DNA of 64,000 nt. Origin: Pseudactinotalea sp. HY158 (GTDB lineage: Bacteria; Actinomycetota; Actinomycetes; Actinomycetales; Beutenbergiaceae). The position numbers were made by a program, and so were the translations under genes. The notes below the pieces were generated by a model that saw nothing but the letters and a program-made list of their open reading frames with translations, had not been told where the DNA came from and searched no databases. This document shows, in pieces, positions 35,434 through 43,122 of this stretch. The first letter of the stretch is position 1; each line of letters opens with the position of its first letter. Where the stretch lies: NCBI RefSeq assembly GCF_009660225.1, contig NZ_CP045920.1, forward strand, positions 3,588,491 through 3,652,490, in the 5' to 3' direction.

Positions 35434-36684
35434 CTACGGGATCGTGATGATCTCGTCCGCGAGCGCGCGGGCGTTGGCCGCGGCGAACGCCCAGGCGGTC
35501 TCACGCGGACGGGCGCGTGCCGTCGTCCATTCGCGAACCATGAGCGCGACCTTCGCCTGCATCTCGGTGCGCAGCCGGTCGAAGGAGTCGGCCGGGTCGG
35601 CCCCGACGTGGCCGAGCAGCAGCCACCACGCCCACGCGGCCGAGCCCGCGTTCACCACGAAGTCCGGCAGAACGGGGATTCCGCGGTCGGTGAGCATCGC
35701 CTCGGCCTCGTCGGTGGTGGCGGCGTTCGCGGCCTCGACCACGACCATCGCCTTGATGTCGGCGACGTTGCCGGGCCGGATCGCATACGAGACGGCGGCC
35801 GGCACGAGGATGTCGGCGTCCGTGGCGATCACCGCGTCCCGGGGGAGGCACTCGACGTCGGCGGGCAGGCGGGTCCGATCGATCTCCGCGTAGTCGTCCC
35901 GGAGGTCGAGCAGCGCGGGGATGTCGAGTCCGCCGCTCCGATAGAGGGTGCCGGCGGCGTCGGCGATCGCCACCACCTTCATCCCGGCCTCGTGGAGGTA
36001 CCAGGCGGTGCCGCCGCCCATGGTGCCGACCCCCTGAACGGCGACGGTCGTGGCACCCGTGCGCCAGTTCCAGGCGCGGGCCGCACCGAGGCAGGCCTGC
36101 GCCACGCCGTGCCCGCCGATGACGTCGGCCACCAGCCGGTCGTCGGCGGTCGTGGCATGCAGGCCGTCCTGGACCCGTGCCAGGGTGCGCTGCTCGTTCC
36201 AGGAGCGCCGGATCGCGGCGTGGAAGGACTGCCCGAGCCCGAGTCGCGCGAACACTGCGTCGAGGTGCGGCTGGGTGACACCGAGATCCTCGGCCGTGAC
36301 CCAGTGCGCATCGAGCCAGGGACGCATGTGTCGGCAGAACCGCGACAGCACGTCGAGTGCCCGGGGATCCTTCGGGTCGAAGTCGATGCCTCCCTTGGCC
36401 CCGCCGACGGGCAGCCCGAAGGCCGCGGTCTTCAGCGCCATGCCGCGGGCGAGATCCTCGACTTCCGAGAGCGTGCAGCCGGGTCGCATCCGCGTGCCAC
36501 CGGTGGCCAGGCCGGAGACGAGTGTGTGCACCACGAGGTACCCTCGGGCCCCGGTGACCGGATCGGTCCAGGTGAGGCGGCGCAGCGGTTCACCGGCCTC
36601 CGGGCGGCGATCGCTATGCACCACCCTCGGGGCCCCGGGGACCGATACGTTCGATCCATTCACCGGTTCGTGTAGCGTGGTCAT
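35434..36684 (-). CDS. Glu/Leu/Phe/Val dehydrogenase
   Basis: A 416-residue amino-acid dehydrogenase that deaminates an L-amino acid (or makes it from the 2-oxo acid) with NAD(P). The substrate domain has GGTRMRPGC, Lys85 (GMALKTAAFGLP) and catalytic Lys97 in PVGGAKGGIDFDP. Asp in TAEDLGVTQ assists. The Rossmann part is AVQGVGTMGGGTAWYL. GGAGGTGG precedes the ATG. Divergent from a LysR gene with 227 bases between, including an inverted repeat at 36853. Glutamate or a branched/aromatic amino acid are all possible. Glutamate would connect to the aminotransferase nearby, by inference. Confidence 0.9.
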   Translation of the reverse strand: MTTLHEPVNGSNVSVPGAPRVVHSDRRPEAGEPLRRLTWTDPVTGARGYLVVHTLVSGLATGGTRMRPGCTLSEVEDLARGMALKTAAFGLPVGGAKGGIDFDPKDPRALDVLSRFCRHMRPWLDAHWVTAEDLGVTQPHLDAVFARLGLGQSFHAAIRRSWNEQRTLARVQDGLHATTADDRLVADVIGGHGVAQACLGAARAWNWRTGATTVAVQGVGTMGGGTAWYLHEAGMKVVAIADAAGTLYRSGGLDIPALLDLRDDYAEIDRTRLPADVECLPRDAVIATDADILVPAAVSYAIRPGNVADIKAMVVVEAANAATTDEAEAMLTDRGIPVLPDFVVNAGSAAWAWWLLLGHVGADPADSFDRLRTEMQAKVALMVREWTTARARPRETAWAFAAANARALADEIITIP

Positions 36685-36852
36685 CGCAAATCCACCTCCA
36701 TCGTGGTTAGTTCGGCGCGGCCGACCGTGGACCCCGCCGCCGTGGATCGCCGCTGATCCGGATGACGCCGAATCGCCGACGACAACAACGGCCGCTCAGG
36801 GCCTGGTCCTTCCACCATGCGCCCTGGATGCGGAAAGATCCAGTTACGGAAC

Positions 36853-36905
36853 CTGCACGGTGGTGTGCAGTTTTCCTGAATATTGCGGGCGAAGGTCCCT
36901 ACGAT
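36853..36905 (+). promoter_or_regulatory. LysR-type dyad and leaderless -10 upstream of lysR
   Basis: CTGCAC-ggtggt-GTGCAG at 36853-36870 is a perfect 6-bp dyad between the divergent dehydrogenase and lysR genes, a probable LysR recognition site. TACGAT at 36900-36905 lies exactly 6 nt before the lysR ATG at 36912, so that mRNA is probably leaderless. A matching -35 is weak. Confidence 0.5.
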
Positions 36906-36911
36906 GGCGGG

Positions 36912-37835
36912 ATGGAACTGTCGTTGCGGCGGCTGCGGATGCTGCGGGAGCTCTCCCGCCGCGGCACCGTCACGGCCGCGGCGACCGCGCTGCACTACAG
37001 CCCGTCGGCGGTCTCCCAGCAGCTGGCGCAGCTCGAACGGGAGGTGGGGGTGCGACTCTTCGAGCGGCAGGGCCGGCGCGTGCAGCTGACGGATCTGGGG
37101 ATGGTGCTCGTGGAGCATGCCGAGGAGATCCTCGCCTCGGCCGAGCGGGTGGCCGTCGCGCTCGAACGCGCGCAGGAGGGGGTGACCGCCCGACTCACGG
37201 CCGGGGTGTGGGCCTCGGTCGCGTCCGGGCTCCTGCCCGGGGCGCTGAGCGCGCTCGCCGCCACCTACCCGGGGATCGAGGTGCGCACGGTCGACCTCCC
37301 ACCGGAGCAGAGCGCCGCCGCCGTCCGCGAGGGCGATCTCGACTTCTCGTTCGTCATCGACTACTCGACGTATCCGATGCCGTGGGATCCGGCGCTCGCG
37401 CGGGAGGTCGTGGCGGTCGAGCGCCTGCACGCGGCCGTGCCGGCCGGGCTCTTCCCCGACGACTCGATCCCGCTGCACGCCCTCGCGGAGCAGCCCTGGA
37501 TCCTCGCCGGGCCCCGATCACACTTCGGCAAGGCCGTGCGGATCGCCTGCCAGGAGGTCGGCTTCGATCCGCGGATCGTGCACGAGGCGCAGGAGCAGTC
37601 GACGTCGCTGGCGATGGTCGCCGGCGGACTCGGGGTCACGCTCGTCTCGGATCTGGCGCTCGGGCTGGTGCCGGACGGGGTCGACATCGTGGCGCTGGCC
37701 GAGCCCGCCTCCCGCACCGTGTCCGTCGCCTACCGGCGCACCCCCACCCAGCGCACGTCGCTGCGGCTGGTGATCGACGCCGTGCACAAGGCCGCCTCCG
37801 AGCGGGGCCTGGCGACCGGCCCGGTGCTCGGCTGA
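36912..37835 (+). CDS. LysR-family transcriptional regulator
   Basis: A 307-residue LTTR with N-terminal HTH (about 1-62: MELSLRRLRMLRELSRRGTVTAAATALHYSPSAVSQQLAQLE) and a periplasmic-binding-protein-like effector domain (90-300). It is divergent from the Glu/Leu-type dehydrogenase, the usual layout for an LTTR and its target. The start is set by HTH homology and the -10 at 36900. A terminator hairpin lies at 37897. Confidence 0.93.
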   Translation: MELSLRRLRMLRELSRRGTVTAAATALHYSPSAVSQQLAQLEREVGVRLFERQGRRVQLTDLGMVLVEHAEEILASAERVAVALERAQEGVTARLTAGVWASVASGLLPGALSALAATYPGIEVRTVDLPPEQSAAAVREGDLDFSFVIDYSTYPMPWDPALAREVVAVERLHAAVPAGLFPDDSIPLHALAEQPWILAGPRSHFGKAVRIACQEVGFDPRIVHEAQEQSTSLAMVAGGLGVTLVSDLALGLVPDGVDIVALAEPASRTVSVAYRRTPTQRTSLRLVIDAVHKAASERGLATGPVLG

Positions 37836-37896
37836 CGGTGCTCAGTTGAGCCCGCCCGGGTTCAGGTCGGCCCGGGTTCAGGTCGGCCCGGCATGC

Positions 37897-37936
37897 GACC
37901 GGGCGGGCCGCGCACATGCGCGCGGCCCGCCCGGTC
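37897..37936. terminator. Bidirectional terminator between lysR and katA
   Basis: GACCGGGCGGGCCGCGC pairs with GCGCGGCCCGCCCGGTC around a short acatg loop. It lies between two convergent genes (37835 and 37967), so it can serve both. Confidence 0.8.
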
Positions 37937-37966
37937 CTCATCCCCAGCCGAGGGTCCAGATGGGCG

Positions 37967-39421
37967 TCAGCCCTGGCGGAGCTGGTCGACCGCCTTGCGC
38001 ACGCGGGCGCCGAGGTCGAGGTCGACGTTCTCCCAGTAGCCGAAGGCACGCTCGCGGATCTCGTCCGAGACGACGCCGGCCACATGCCCGGCGATGTTGC
38101 CTGCGAGACGCTCGCGGGCGTCGTCGTCGAGCACGGTGCGCACGAGGTTGCCGGCCTGCACGAAGTCGCCGTCCTCCGCGTGGAGGCTGTGGGCGGCCCG
38201 CACGAGCGCGCCGTCACTCTCCCAGGTGCCCTCGCCCGCGGCGACGGGGTCGGCCACCGGTCCACCGAACGAGTTCGGGGCGTAGACCGGCGTGGCCGGG
38301 GAGTTCGTGGCGGCGCGCATGGCCCCGTCCTGGGTGTAGCTGTGCACCGGCGCCTTCGGGGCGTTGACGGGCAGCTGGTTGTAGTTCGTGCCCACGCGGT
38401 ACCGCTGCGCGTCCGGGTAGGAGAAGATCCGCGTGAGCAGCATCTTGTCGGGGCTGGCCGCGATGCCCGGCACGAAGTTGCCCGGGGAGGTGGCGAGCTG
38501 CTCGATCTCGGCGAAGAAGTTCGACGGGTTCCGGTCCAGGGTCATCGTGCCGACCTCGAGGAGCGGGTAGTCCGCGTGCGGCCAGACCTTCGTCACGTCG
38601 AAGGGGTTGAACCGGTAGTCCTTCGCGTCCTCATACGGCATGATCTGCACGCTCAGGGTCCAGCTGGGGTGCTCGCCCCGCTCGATCGCCTCGTACAGGT
38701 CGCGGCGGTGGTAGTCGGAGTCCTCCCCGGCGATGCGGTCGGCCTCGTCCTGGCTGAGGAACTCGTTGCCCTGGGCGGTCTTGAAGTGGTACTTCACCCA
38801 GAACCGCTCGCCGTCGGCGTTGATCCACTGGTACGTGTGCGAGCCGAAGCCGTCCATGTGGCGCCAGGTCTTCGGCAGGCCGCGGTCGCCCATGAGCCAG
38901 GTCACCTGGTGCGCGCTCTCGGGCGAGAGGGTCCAGAAGTCCCACTGCATGTCGTTGCTGCGCAGGCCCGAACCGGGGAGCCGCTTCTGCGAGTGGATGA
39001 AGTCGGGGAACTTGATGCCATCGCGGATGAAGAAGATCGGGGTGTTGTTGCCGACGAGGTCGTAGTTGCCCTCGGAGGTGTAGAACTTGATCGCGAAGCC
39101 GCGGGGGTCGCGCCACGTGTCGGGACTGCCCTGCTCGCCGGCGACCGTGGAGAAGCGGATCGCCAGGTCGGTCCGGGCACCGGGCTGGAAGAGCGCGGCC
39201 CGCGTGTAGGCGGACACGTCGCCGGTGGTCACGAACGTTCCCAACGCGCCGGCGCCCTTGGCGTGCACGACCCGCTCGGGCACCCGCTCGCGGTTGAACT
39301 GCGCGAGCTTCTCCACCACGTGCACGTCGTGCAGTGCGATGGGGCCCTCGGGCCCCACGGAGAGGGAGTGGGCGTCGCTGCCGACGGGGGCACCGGCGGT
39401 CGTCGTGGTCGGATGAGCCAT
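37967..39421 (-). CDS. katA: Heme catalase (small-subunit, clade 3-like)
   Basis: A 484-residue catalase that turns hydrogen peroxide into water and oxygen. His53 in [16 protein letters not shown] is the distal His, the Asn is in [11 protein letters not shown], and the heme-ligand Tyr is in [15 protein letters not shown]. Length fits small-subunit NADPH-binding catalases. It lies 135 bases after a Fur-family gene in the same direction, so a fur-katA operon with peroxide response is likely. A GGACG-armed intergenic repeat at 39510-39545 lies between them. Confidence 0.96.
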   Translation of the reverse strand: MAHPTTTTAGAPVGSDAHSLSVGPEGPIALHDVHVVEKLAQFNRERVPERVVHAKGAGALGTFVTTGDVSAYTRAALFQPGARTDLAIRFSTVAGEQGSPDTWRDPRGFAIKFYTSEGNYDLVGNNTPIFFIRDGIKFPDFIHSQKRLPGSGLRSNDMQWDFWTLSPESAHQVTWLMGDRGLPKTWRHMDGFGSHTYQWINADGERFWVKYHFKTAQGNEFLSQDEADRIAGEDSDYHRRDLYEAIERGEHPSWTLSVQIMPYEDAKDYRFNPFDVTKVWPHADYPLLEVGTMTLDRNPSNFFAEIEQLATSPGNFVPGIAASPDKMLLTRIFSYPDAQRYRVGTNYNQLPVNAPKAPVHSYTQDGAMRAATNSPATPVYAPNSFGGPVADPVAAGEGTWESDGALVRAAHSLHAEDGDFVQAGNLVRTVLDDDARERLAGNIAGHVAGVVSDEIRERAFGYWENVDLDLGARVRKAVDQLRQG

Positions 39422-39509
39422 GGAGGTTCTCCTTCGTTCTCTTCGGATCCTGATGATGTCTGGAAGTCACGGGTGAGTCTGGGGTGGCCGCCGGGGCGCG
39501 GCCGGCGCG

Positions 39510-39545
39510 TGTGGACGACGCAGCCCGCCCCCCGTAGCGGCGTCC
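39510..39545. repeat. Small dispersed intergenic repeat with GGACG/CGTCC arms
   Basis: TGTGGACGACGCAGCCC followed by CCGTAGCG and CGTCC. A close relative is at 44706-44740 (TATGGACGACGCAGCCC, CCGTAGCC, CGTCC). Both keep GGACG and CGTCC arms around about 22 bases. Located between fur and katA. Confidence 0.5.
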
Positions 39546-39556
39546 GGGCCGGCGGG

Positions 39557-40075
39557 TCAGCCCCGGGCGGGTGCGGCCGGCCCGCGCTCCGGGGCGAGAT
39601 CGAGGGGGCGCCCCTCGCGCTCCCGGATCGCCTGGCAGTCGGCGCACAGCCCCTGGAACAGCACGTCCGCGGCCAGGAGGCGCATGCCGCCGTCCTCGTC
39701 CGGGGTGAGGCACGGGGCGTGCCCGACCACGCAGGCCACATCGCTCACGCGGCCGCAGTCGACGCACATGATGTGGTGGTGGTTGTCTCCCACGCGGGTC
39801 TCATAGCGCGCGGGGTTGCCGGGGGTGTGGAGCTTGCGCAGCAGACCCCCGTCGGTCAGGTCGGTGAGCACGATGTAGACGGACTGGGCCGTGATGTCCG
39901 GAAGCTGCTCCCGGACCCGCGCGGTCAGGGCCTCCGCGGTCGCGTGCGGCAGGTCGTGGGCGGCCGCGAGCACGGCGAGCCGCTGCTTCGTGACCCGCTT
40001 GCCCTGGGCATGCAGCGCATCCCGCCACCGGGCGGCGTCGCGCTCGCCCGCCTCGTGGTCCGGATGATCTGTCAT
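39557..40075 (-). CDS. Fur-family regulator (peroxide/iron type, CatR/FurA-like)
   Basis: A 172-residue metal-dependent repressor. The winged helix is at about 15-85 (KRVTKQRLAVLAAA, ITAQSVYIVLTDL). The metal region has DNHHHIMCVDCGRV (HHHIMCxxC, Cys104 and Cys107) and a second pair CADC (144-147) for structural zinc. Next to katA, it is likely a peroxide sensor that represses katA and itself. The ATG lies 6 nt after TATGGT, with TTGTGA 18 bp further up, so the transcript is probably leaderless. The 23-bp dyad at 40092-40114 overlaps that promoter. Confidence 0.93.
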   Translation of the reverse strand: MTDHPDHEAGERDAARWRDALHAQGKRVTKQRLAVLAAAHDLPHATAEALTARVREQLPDITAQSVYIVLTDLTDGGLLRKLHTPGNPARYETRVGDNHHHIMCVDCGRVSDVACVVGHAPCLTPDEDGGMRLLAADVLFQGLCADCQAIREREGRPLDLAPERGPAAPARG

Positions 40076-40114
40076 GCCGTCACCATAGCATTTATTTTGA
40101 GTGGCTCACAATAA
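40076..40114 (-). promoter_or_regulatory. fur-katA promoter with Fur-type dyad
   Basis: TTATTTTGAG-tgg-CTCACAATAA at 40092-40114 is a 10-bp inverted repeat with one mismatch, AT-rich in a GC-rich genome. It overlaps the -35 TTGTGA; -10 is TATGGT, 6 nt before the ATG at 40075. It is the expected operator for the Fur-family product. Confidence 0.75.
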
Positions 40115-40170
40115 CGACGTCGGTCGTCGACCTGCCGTCGGGCCGCCGGGCCGCCGGGCCACGCATCTCC

Positions 40171-40378
40171 CGCCGACCAGGGCCAAATCCCCATTCACGA
40201 CGACGAGCAGGGCCAAACCCCGGCTCACCCCGCCGACCAGGGCCAAACCCCCACTCACCCCGCCGACCAGGGTCGAACCCCCACTCACCCCGCCGACCAG
40301 GGCCAAACCCCCACTCACCCCGCCGACCAGGGCGGAATCCCGGGGATCACGGCTGATTTCCGGGATTTCACCCTGGTC
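40171..40378. repeat. 30-bp tandem repeats plus terminal hairpin, left of the AbiEi-like gene
   Basis: Units of exactly 30 bp begin at 40171, 40201, 40231, 40261, 40291 and 40321, each with CGACCAGGGCCAAACCCCC then ACTCACCCC. The last passes into a hairpin: GACCAGGGCGGAATCCCGG (40325-40343) pairs with CCGGGATTTCACCCTGGTC (40360-40378) with two mismatches. The same family, in inverted order, lies at 41546-41662. Nothing else is recognised in the rest of 40115-40466. Confidence 0.85.
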
Positions 40379-40466
40379 GACGGCTGTGGGACCGGACCAG
40401 CCGGCGAATGCGTCCCGCCGGGTCCACGGACGATCCGATCGCCCGGCCGACCCCTGGATGGACGAA

Positions 40467-41411
40467 CTACCGTATGAGGGCGCGACGGACATCCCGCACG
40501 AACGTCCCGTCGTACACGTCGCGGGCGAGGAAGCGCAACGGGGTGTGGTCCCCGCTCAACACGATCGCGTTCTGTCGGGCCCGGTCGTAGAAGAGGGCCT
40601 CCGCGGTGTCGTGGAACTCGCGACTGTCGATCTCGGTCAACACGTAGCCGCTCGTGCGTTTGGCCCATCCGAGGTCACCGCGGGCGATGAGGCGACCCGA
40701 CTCGTCGTGCAGCCGCAGCTGCACCAGAGGGCGCGGTAGCCCCGCATCGATACTCGCGAGCCGCGCGGTGCTCTCCATCGGAGATTCGGCGCGCCCGTCC
40801 GCGAGCCCGAGAAGTGGCCGCAACGCCCTGACACCTCGGCGCCCCGTGAGGAGCCGCTCGATCCGAGCCAAGTCGGTGCTCGTGATGATCTCTCGGTGGA
40901 GTGCTGAATCGAGCACCGCCAAGGCATTCGCCCGGGGCAGTTCCGGGAGCGCCTGGACGAGTGCGGTGATCGGCTCGGCGATCCACTGGCCTCGGAATTT
41001 CACGACGTTGCCCGGCCGACGGAACTGCCGCACCCGCACCCCCGCGCTACCGGTCGTGTGGCCGGCGGGCAGGATGATCTCGGGCTCGATCCTTCGCGGG
41101 AGACCCTCGATTCCGTGGAGCATGAGCGCACAGTTCCCGACGGCCACCGCCAGCGGATGGGACAGCAATCCGATCCACGCGGCACGGCGGCGCCGATGGT
41201 CGTGGTCGTGCGGCTCGACGGGTGAACATCTCAGGTCGTAGACCCCGTTCGTCACGCGGATCCAGTCCCGGCGCCGAACCCGGGTGGCTACATGCTGCTC
41301 ACTCACCCCGTGAGCGCGGAGTTGGCGCGTGCTCACGAGATTCGCCTGGGAGCAGGCGAGGAGGAACACCTCCGGAGGAACCGTATTCGTCATCCCCCCA
41401 GGACACGGCAT
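40467..41411 (-). CDS. AbiEi-type winged-helix protein with DUF559/Vsr-like C-terminal domain
   Basis: A 314-residue protein. The N-terminal part (FLLACSQANLVSTRQLRAHGVSEQHVATRVRRRDWIRVTNGVYDL) is the AbiEi-like winged helix found in type IV antitoxins. The C-terminal 100 residues (SPMESTARLASIDAGLPRPLVQLRL, GDLGWAKRTSGYVLTEIDSREFH, DRARQNAIVLSGDHTPLRFLARDVYD) follow the DUF559/PD-(D/E)XK nuclease-like pattern with E, D and E-I-D positions. No AbiEii toxin gene is nearby. Such two-domain proteins are common in Actinomycetota and their function is not settled. The start may be 41411 or 41393. The gene is flanked on both sides by inverted arrays of a 30-bp repeat. Confidence 0.7.
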   Translation of the reverse strand: MPCPGGMTNTVPPEVFLLACSQANLVSTRQLRAHGVSEQHVATRVRRRDWIRVTNGVYDLRCSPVEPHDHDHRRRRAAWIGLLSHPLAVAVGNCALMLHGIEGLPRRIEPEIILPAGHTTGSAGVRVRQFRRPGNVVKFRGQWIAEPITALVQALPELPRANALAVLDSALHREIITSTDLARIERLLTGRRGVRALRPLLGLADGRAESPMESTARLASIDAGLPRPLVQLRLHDESGRLIARGDLGWAKRTSGYVLTEIDSREFHDTAEALFYDRARQNAIVLSGDHTPLRFLARDVYDGTFVRDVRRALIR

Positions 41412-41545
41412 CAAGCCTCATCCTGCATCGACGACCGGCCCACCCTGTGGGCAGCAGCGCATCCTGGGCACGCTTGTGGACATCCCCGCCCCACGATCGA
41501 TCGGCGACCATCGCCGCTCACCTCATTCCGCCCCCTCCCCTCATC

Positions 41546-41662
41546 GACCAGGGCGGAATCCCGGGTATCGGCGACGGTTCCGGCGATTCCACCCTGGTCG
41601 ACGAGACGAGTGCGGGATCCACCCTGGTCGACGACAGGAGTGCAGGATTCACCCTGGTCGAC
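41546..41662. repeat. 30-bp repeats plus hairpin, right of the AbiEi-like gene (inverted copy)
   Basis: A hairpin arm GACCAGGGCGGAATCCCGG (41546-41564), identical to the left array's arm, pairs with GGCGATTCCACCCTGGTC (to 41599). Two 30-bp units (41589-41618 and 41619-41648: CCACCCTGGTCGACGA, then GTGC(G/A)GGAT) and a partial third follow. They are reverse complements of the 40171 array family. The rest of 41412-41700 shows no gene. Confidence 0.85.
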
Positions 41663-41700
41663 GGGCCAGCCGGGGCACCGGGGCGGCGGGGCTCACCGGG

Positions 41701-41706
41701 TAGTCT
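41701..41706 (+). promoter_or_regulatory. -10 element of the MFS gene (leaderless)
   Basis: TAGTCT lies exactly 6 nt before the GTG at 41713. No convincing -35. The gene has no ribosome site, which supports a leaderless mRNA. Confidence 0.4.
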
Positions 41707-41712
41707 CGGCGC

Positions 41713-43083
41713 GTGAGCGATCAGCCCTCCGAGCCCACCGAGTCGGCCGAGTCCACCGGCCCGGTGCGCCGGCGCAGCACGGGCATCGTCGCCGATCTGC
41801 GGGTGCTCGTGCAGCACGCGGGGTTCCGCAAGCTCTTCACCGTGCGCCTGCTCTCCCAGTGCGGCGACGGCATGTTCCAGATCGGCCTGGCCGCGCTGTT
41901 CTTCTTCTCGCCGCAGAACCTCGCCACCGCCACGCAGGTGGCCGGGGCCTTCGCCGTCATGCTGCTGCCGTTCACGATCGTGGGCCCGTTCGCCGGGCCG
42001 CTGCTCGACCGCTGGAGCCGCCGGCAGGTGCTCGCGATCGGGAACTCGGTGCGGGTGGTGCTCACCCTGGCGATCGCCGCGATCATGGTCACGAGCGGGA
42101 TCGGCCCCGCGATCTACGTGCTCGCCCTGCTCACGCTGGCCACGAACCGGTTCCTGCTCGCGGCACTGTCGGCCGGGCTGCCGCGGGTGGTCCCGGCCGA
42201 TCAGCTCCTCATCGCCAACTCCCTCACCCCCACCCTCGGCGGGGCCTCGGCGGTCGCCGGAGCGGGCCTCGGGGTGGTGATCAACCTCGTCACCCCCACG
42301 GGACCCTGGCACGACGCCACGGTCCTCCTCGTCACCGCGGCGTTCATGCTCGCGGCCGTGGTCGCGGCGATGCGCCTGCACCGCGGGGAGCTCGGCCCCG
42401 ACCGGTCCGCCACCGAACTGTCCGTGCTCGGCCAGCTCGGCGCGACCACGCGGGACCTGGTCGACGGGGCCCGCTATCTCGTGGCCCGGCGCACCCCGGC
42501 ACTCGCGCTCGGGGCGATGGCCGCCCACCGGTTCATCTACGGGGTCAACTTCATCGCGCTCATCCTCATCTCCCGCAACCTGCTCGTGGATCCGGGCGAC
42601 GCGAGCGCGGGCCTGGCCATGTTCGGCCTCCTCTCGGGCATCTCCTTCGCCGGCGGCGGACTGGCGATCGTGGCCACCCCGATCGCGCACCAGTTCCTGC
42701 GCCCCTCGGCCTGGGTGATCACGTGCCTCGGCGTCGGGATCGTCAGCCAGCTGCTCATCGCCACCACCCCCACGATCGCCGTCATCGCCGTGGCCGCGCT
42801 CCTGCTCGGGCTCTCGACCCAGGGGGCGAAGATCGCCGTCGACACGATCGTCCAACGCGATACCCACGACCGGTTCCGCGGCCGGGCCTTCACCCTCTAC
42901 GACACGTTCTACAACGCGGCGTTCACCGGTGCCGCCGCCGTCGCGGCGCTCGCGCTGCCCGACACGGGCTGGTCGCGGGCGACCTTCCTGCCGCTCGCCG
43001 GGCTGTACGTGCTCATCGCGACCGGCTATGGTCTCGGCACCCGCCGCACCCACGACCGGCCGGCGGCGATTCCGGAGCGCTGA
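41713..43083 (+). CDS. Major facilitator superfamily exporter (DHA3-like)
   Basis: A 456-residue membrane protein with about 12 hydrophobic helices. FRKLFTVRLLSQCGDGMFQIGLAALFFF and the loop GPFAGPLLDRWSRRQVLAIG (the MFS DRxxRR motif between helices 2 and 3) place it in the MFS drug-exporter type. DRFRGRAFTLYDTFYNAAFTG in the second half is typical of MefE/DHA3 relatives. Start is GTG 41713. Convergent with the CCA-adding enzyme gene 39 bases away. Substrate unknown. Confidence 0.87.
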   Translation: MSDQPSEPTESAESTGPVRRRSTGIVADLRVLVQHAGFRKLFTVRLLSQCGDGMFQIGLAALFFFSPQNLATATQVAGAFAVMLLPFTIVGPFAGPLLDRWSRRQVLAIGNSVRVVLTLAIAAIMVTSGIGPAIYVLALLTLATNRFLLAALSAGLPRVVPADQLLIANSLTPTLGGASAVAGAGLGVVINLVTPTGPWHDATVLLVTAAFMLAAVVAAMRLHRGELGPDRSATELSVLGQLGATTRDLVDGARYLVARRTPALALGAMAAHRFIYGVNFIALILISRNLLVDPGDASAGLAMFGLLSGISFAGGGLAIVATPIAHQFLRPSAWVITCLGVGIVSQLLIATTPTIAVIAVAALLLGLSTQGAKIAVDTIVQRDTHDRFRGRAFTLYDTFYNAAFTGAAAVAALALPDTGWSRATFLPLAGLYVLIATGYGLGTRRTHDRPAAIPER

Positions 43084-43093
43084 GACCGCCGTC

Positions 43094-43108
43094 CGGGCGG
43101 ATCGCCCG
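43094..43108. terminator. Short hairpin between MFS and cca genes
   Basis: CGGGCG-gat-CGCCCG between two convergent genes. It is small, but there is no other candidate terminator in the 39-base gap. Confidence 0.35.
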
Positions 43109-43122
43109 CGCGAGCCGACCGG

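Noticed and set aside
40171..40350. Possible CRISPR array (30-bp period)
   Set aside because: The whole 30-bp unit is conserved with no unique spacers, and no cas genes are near.
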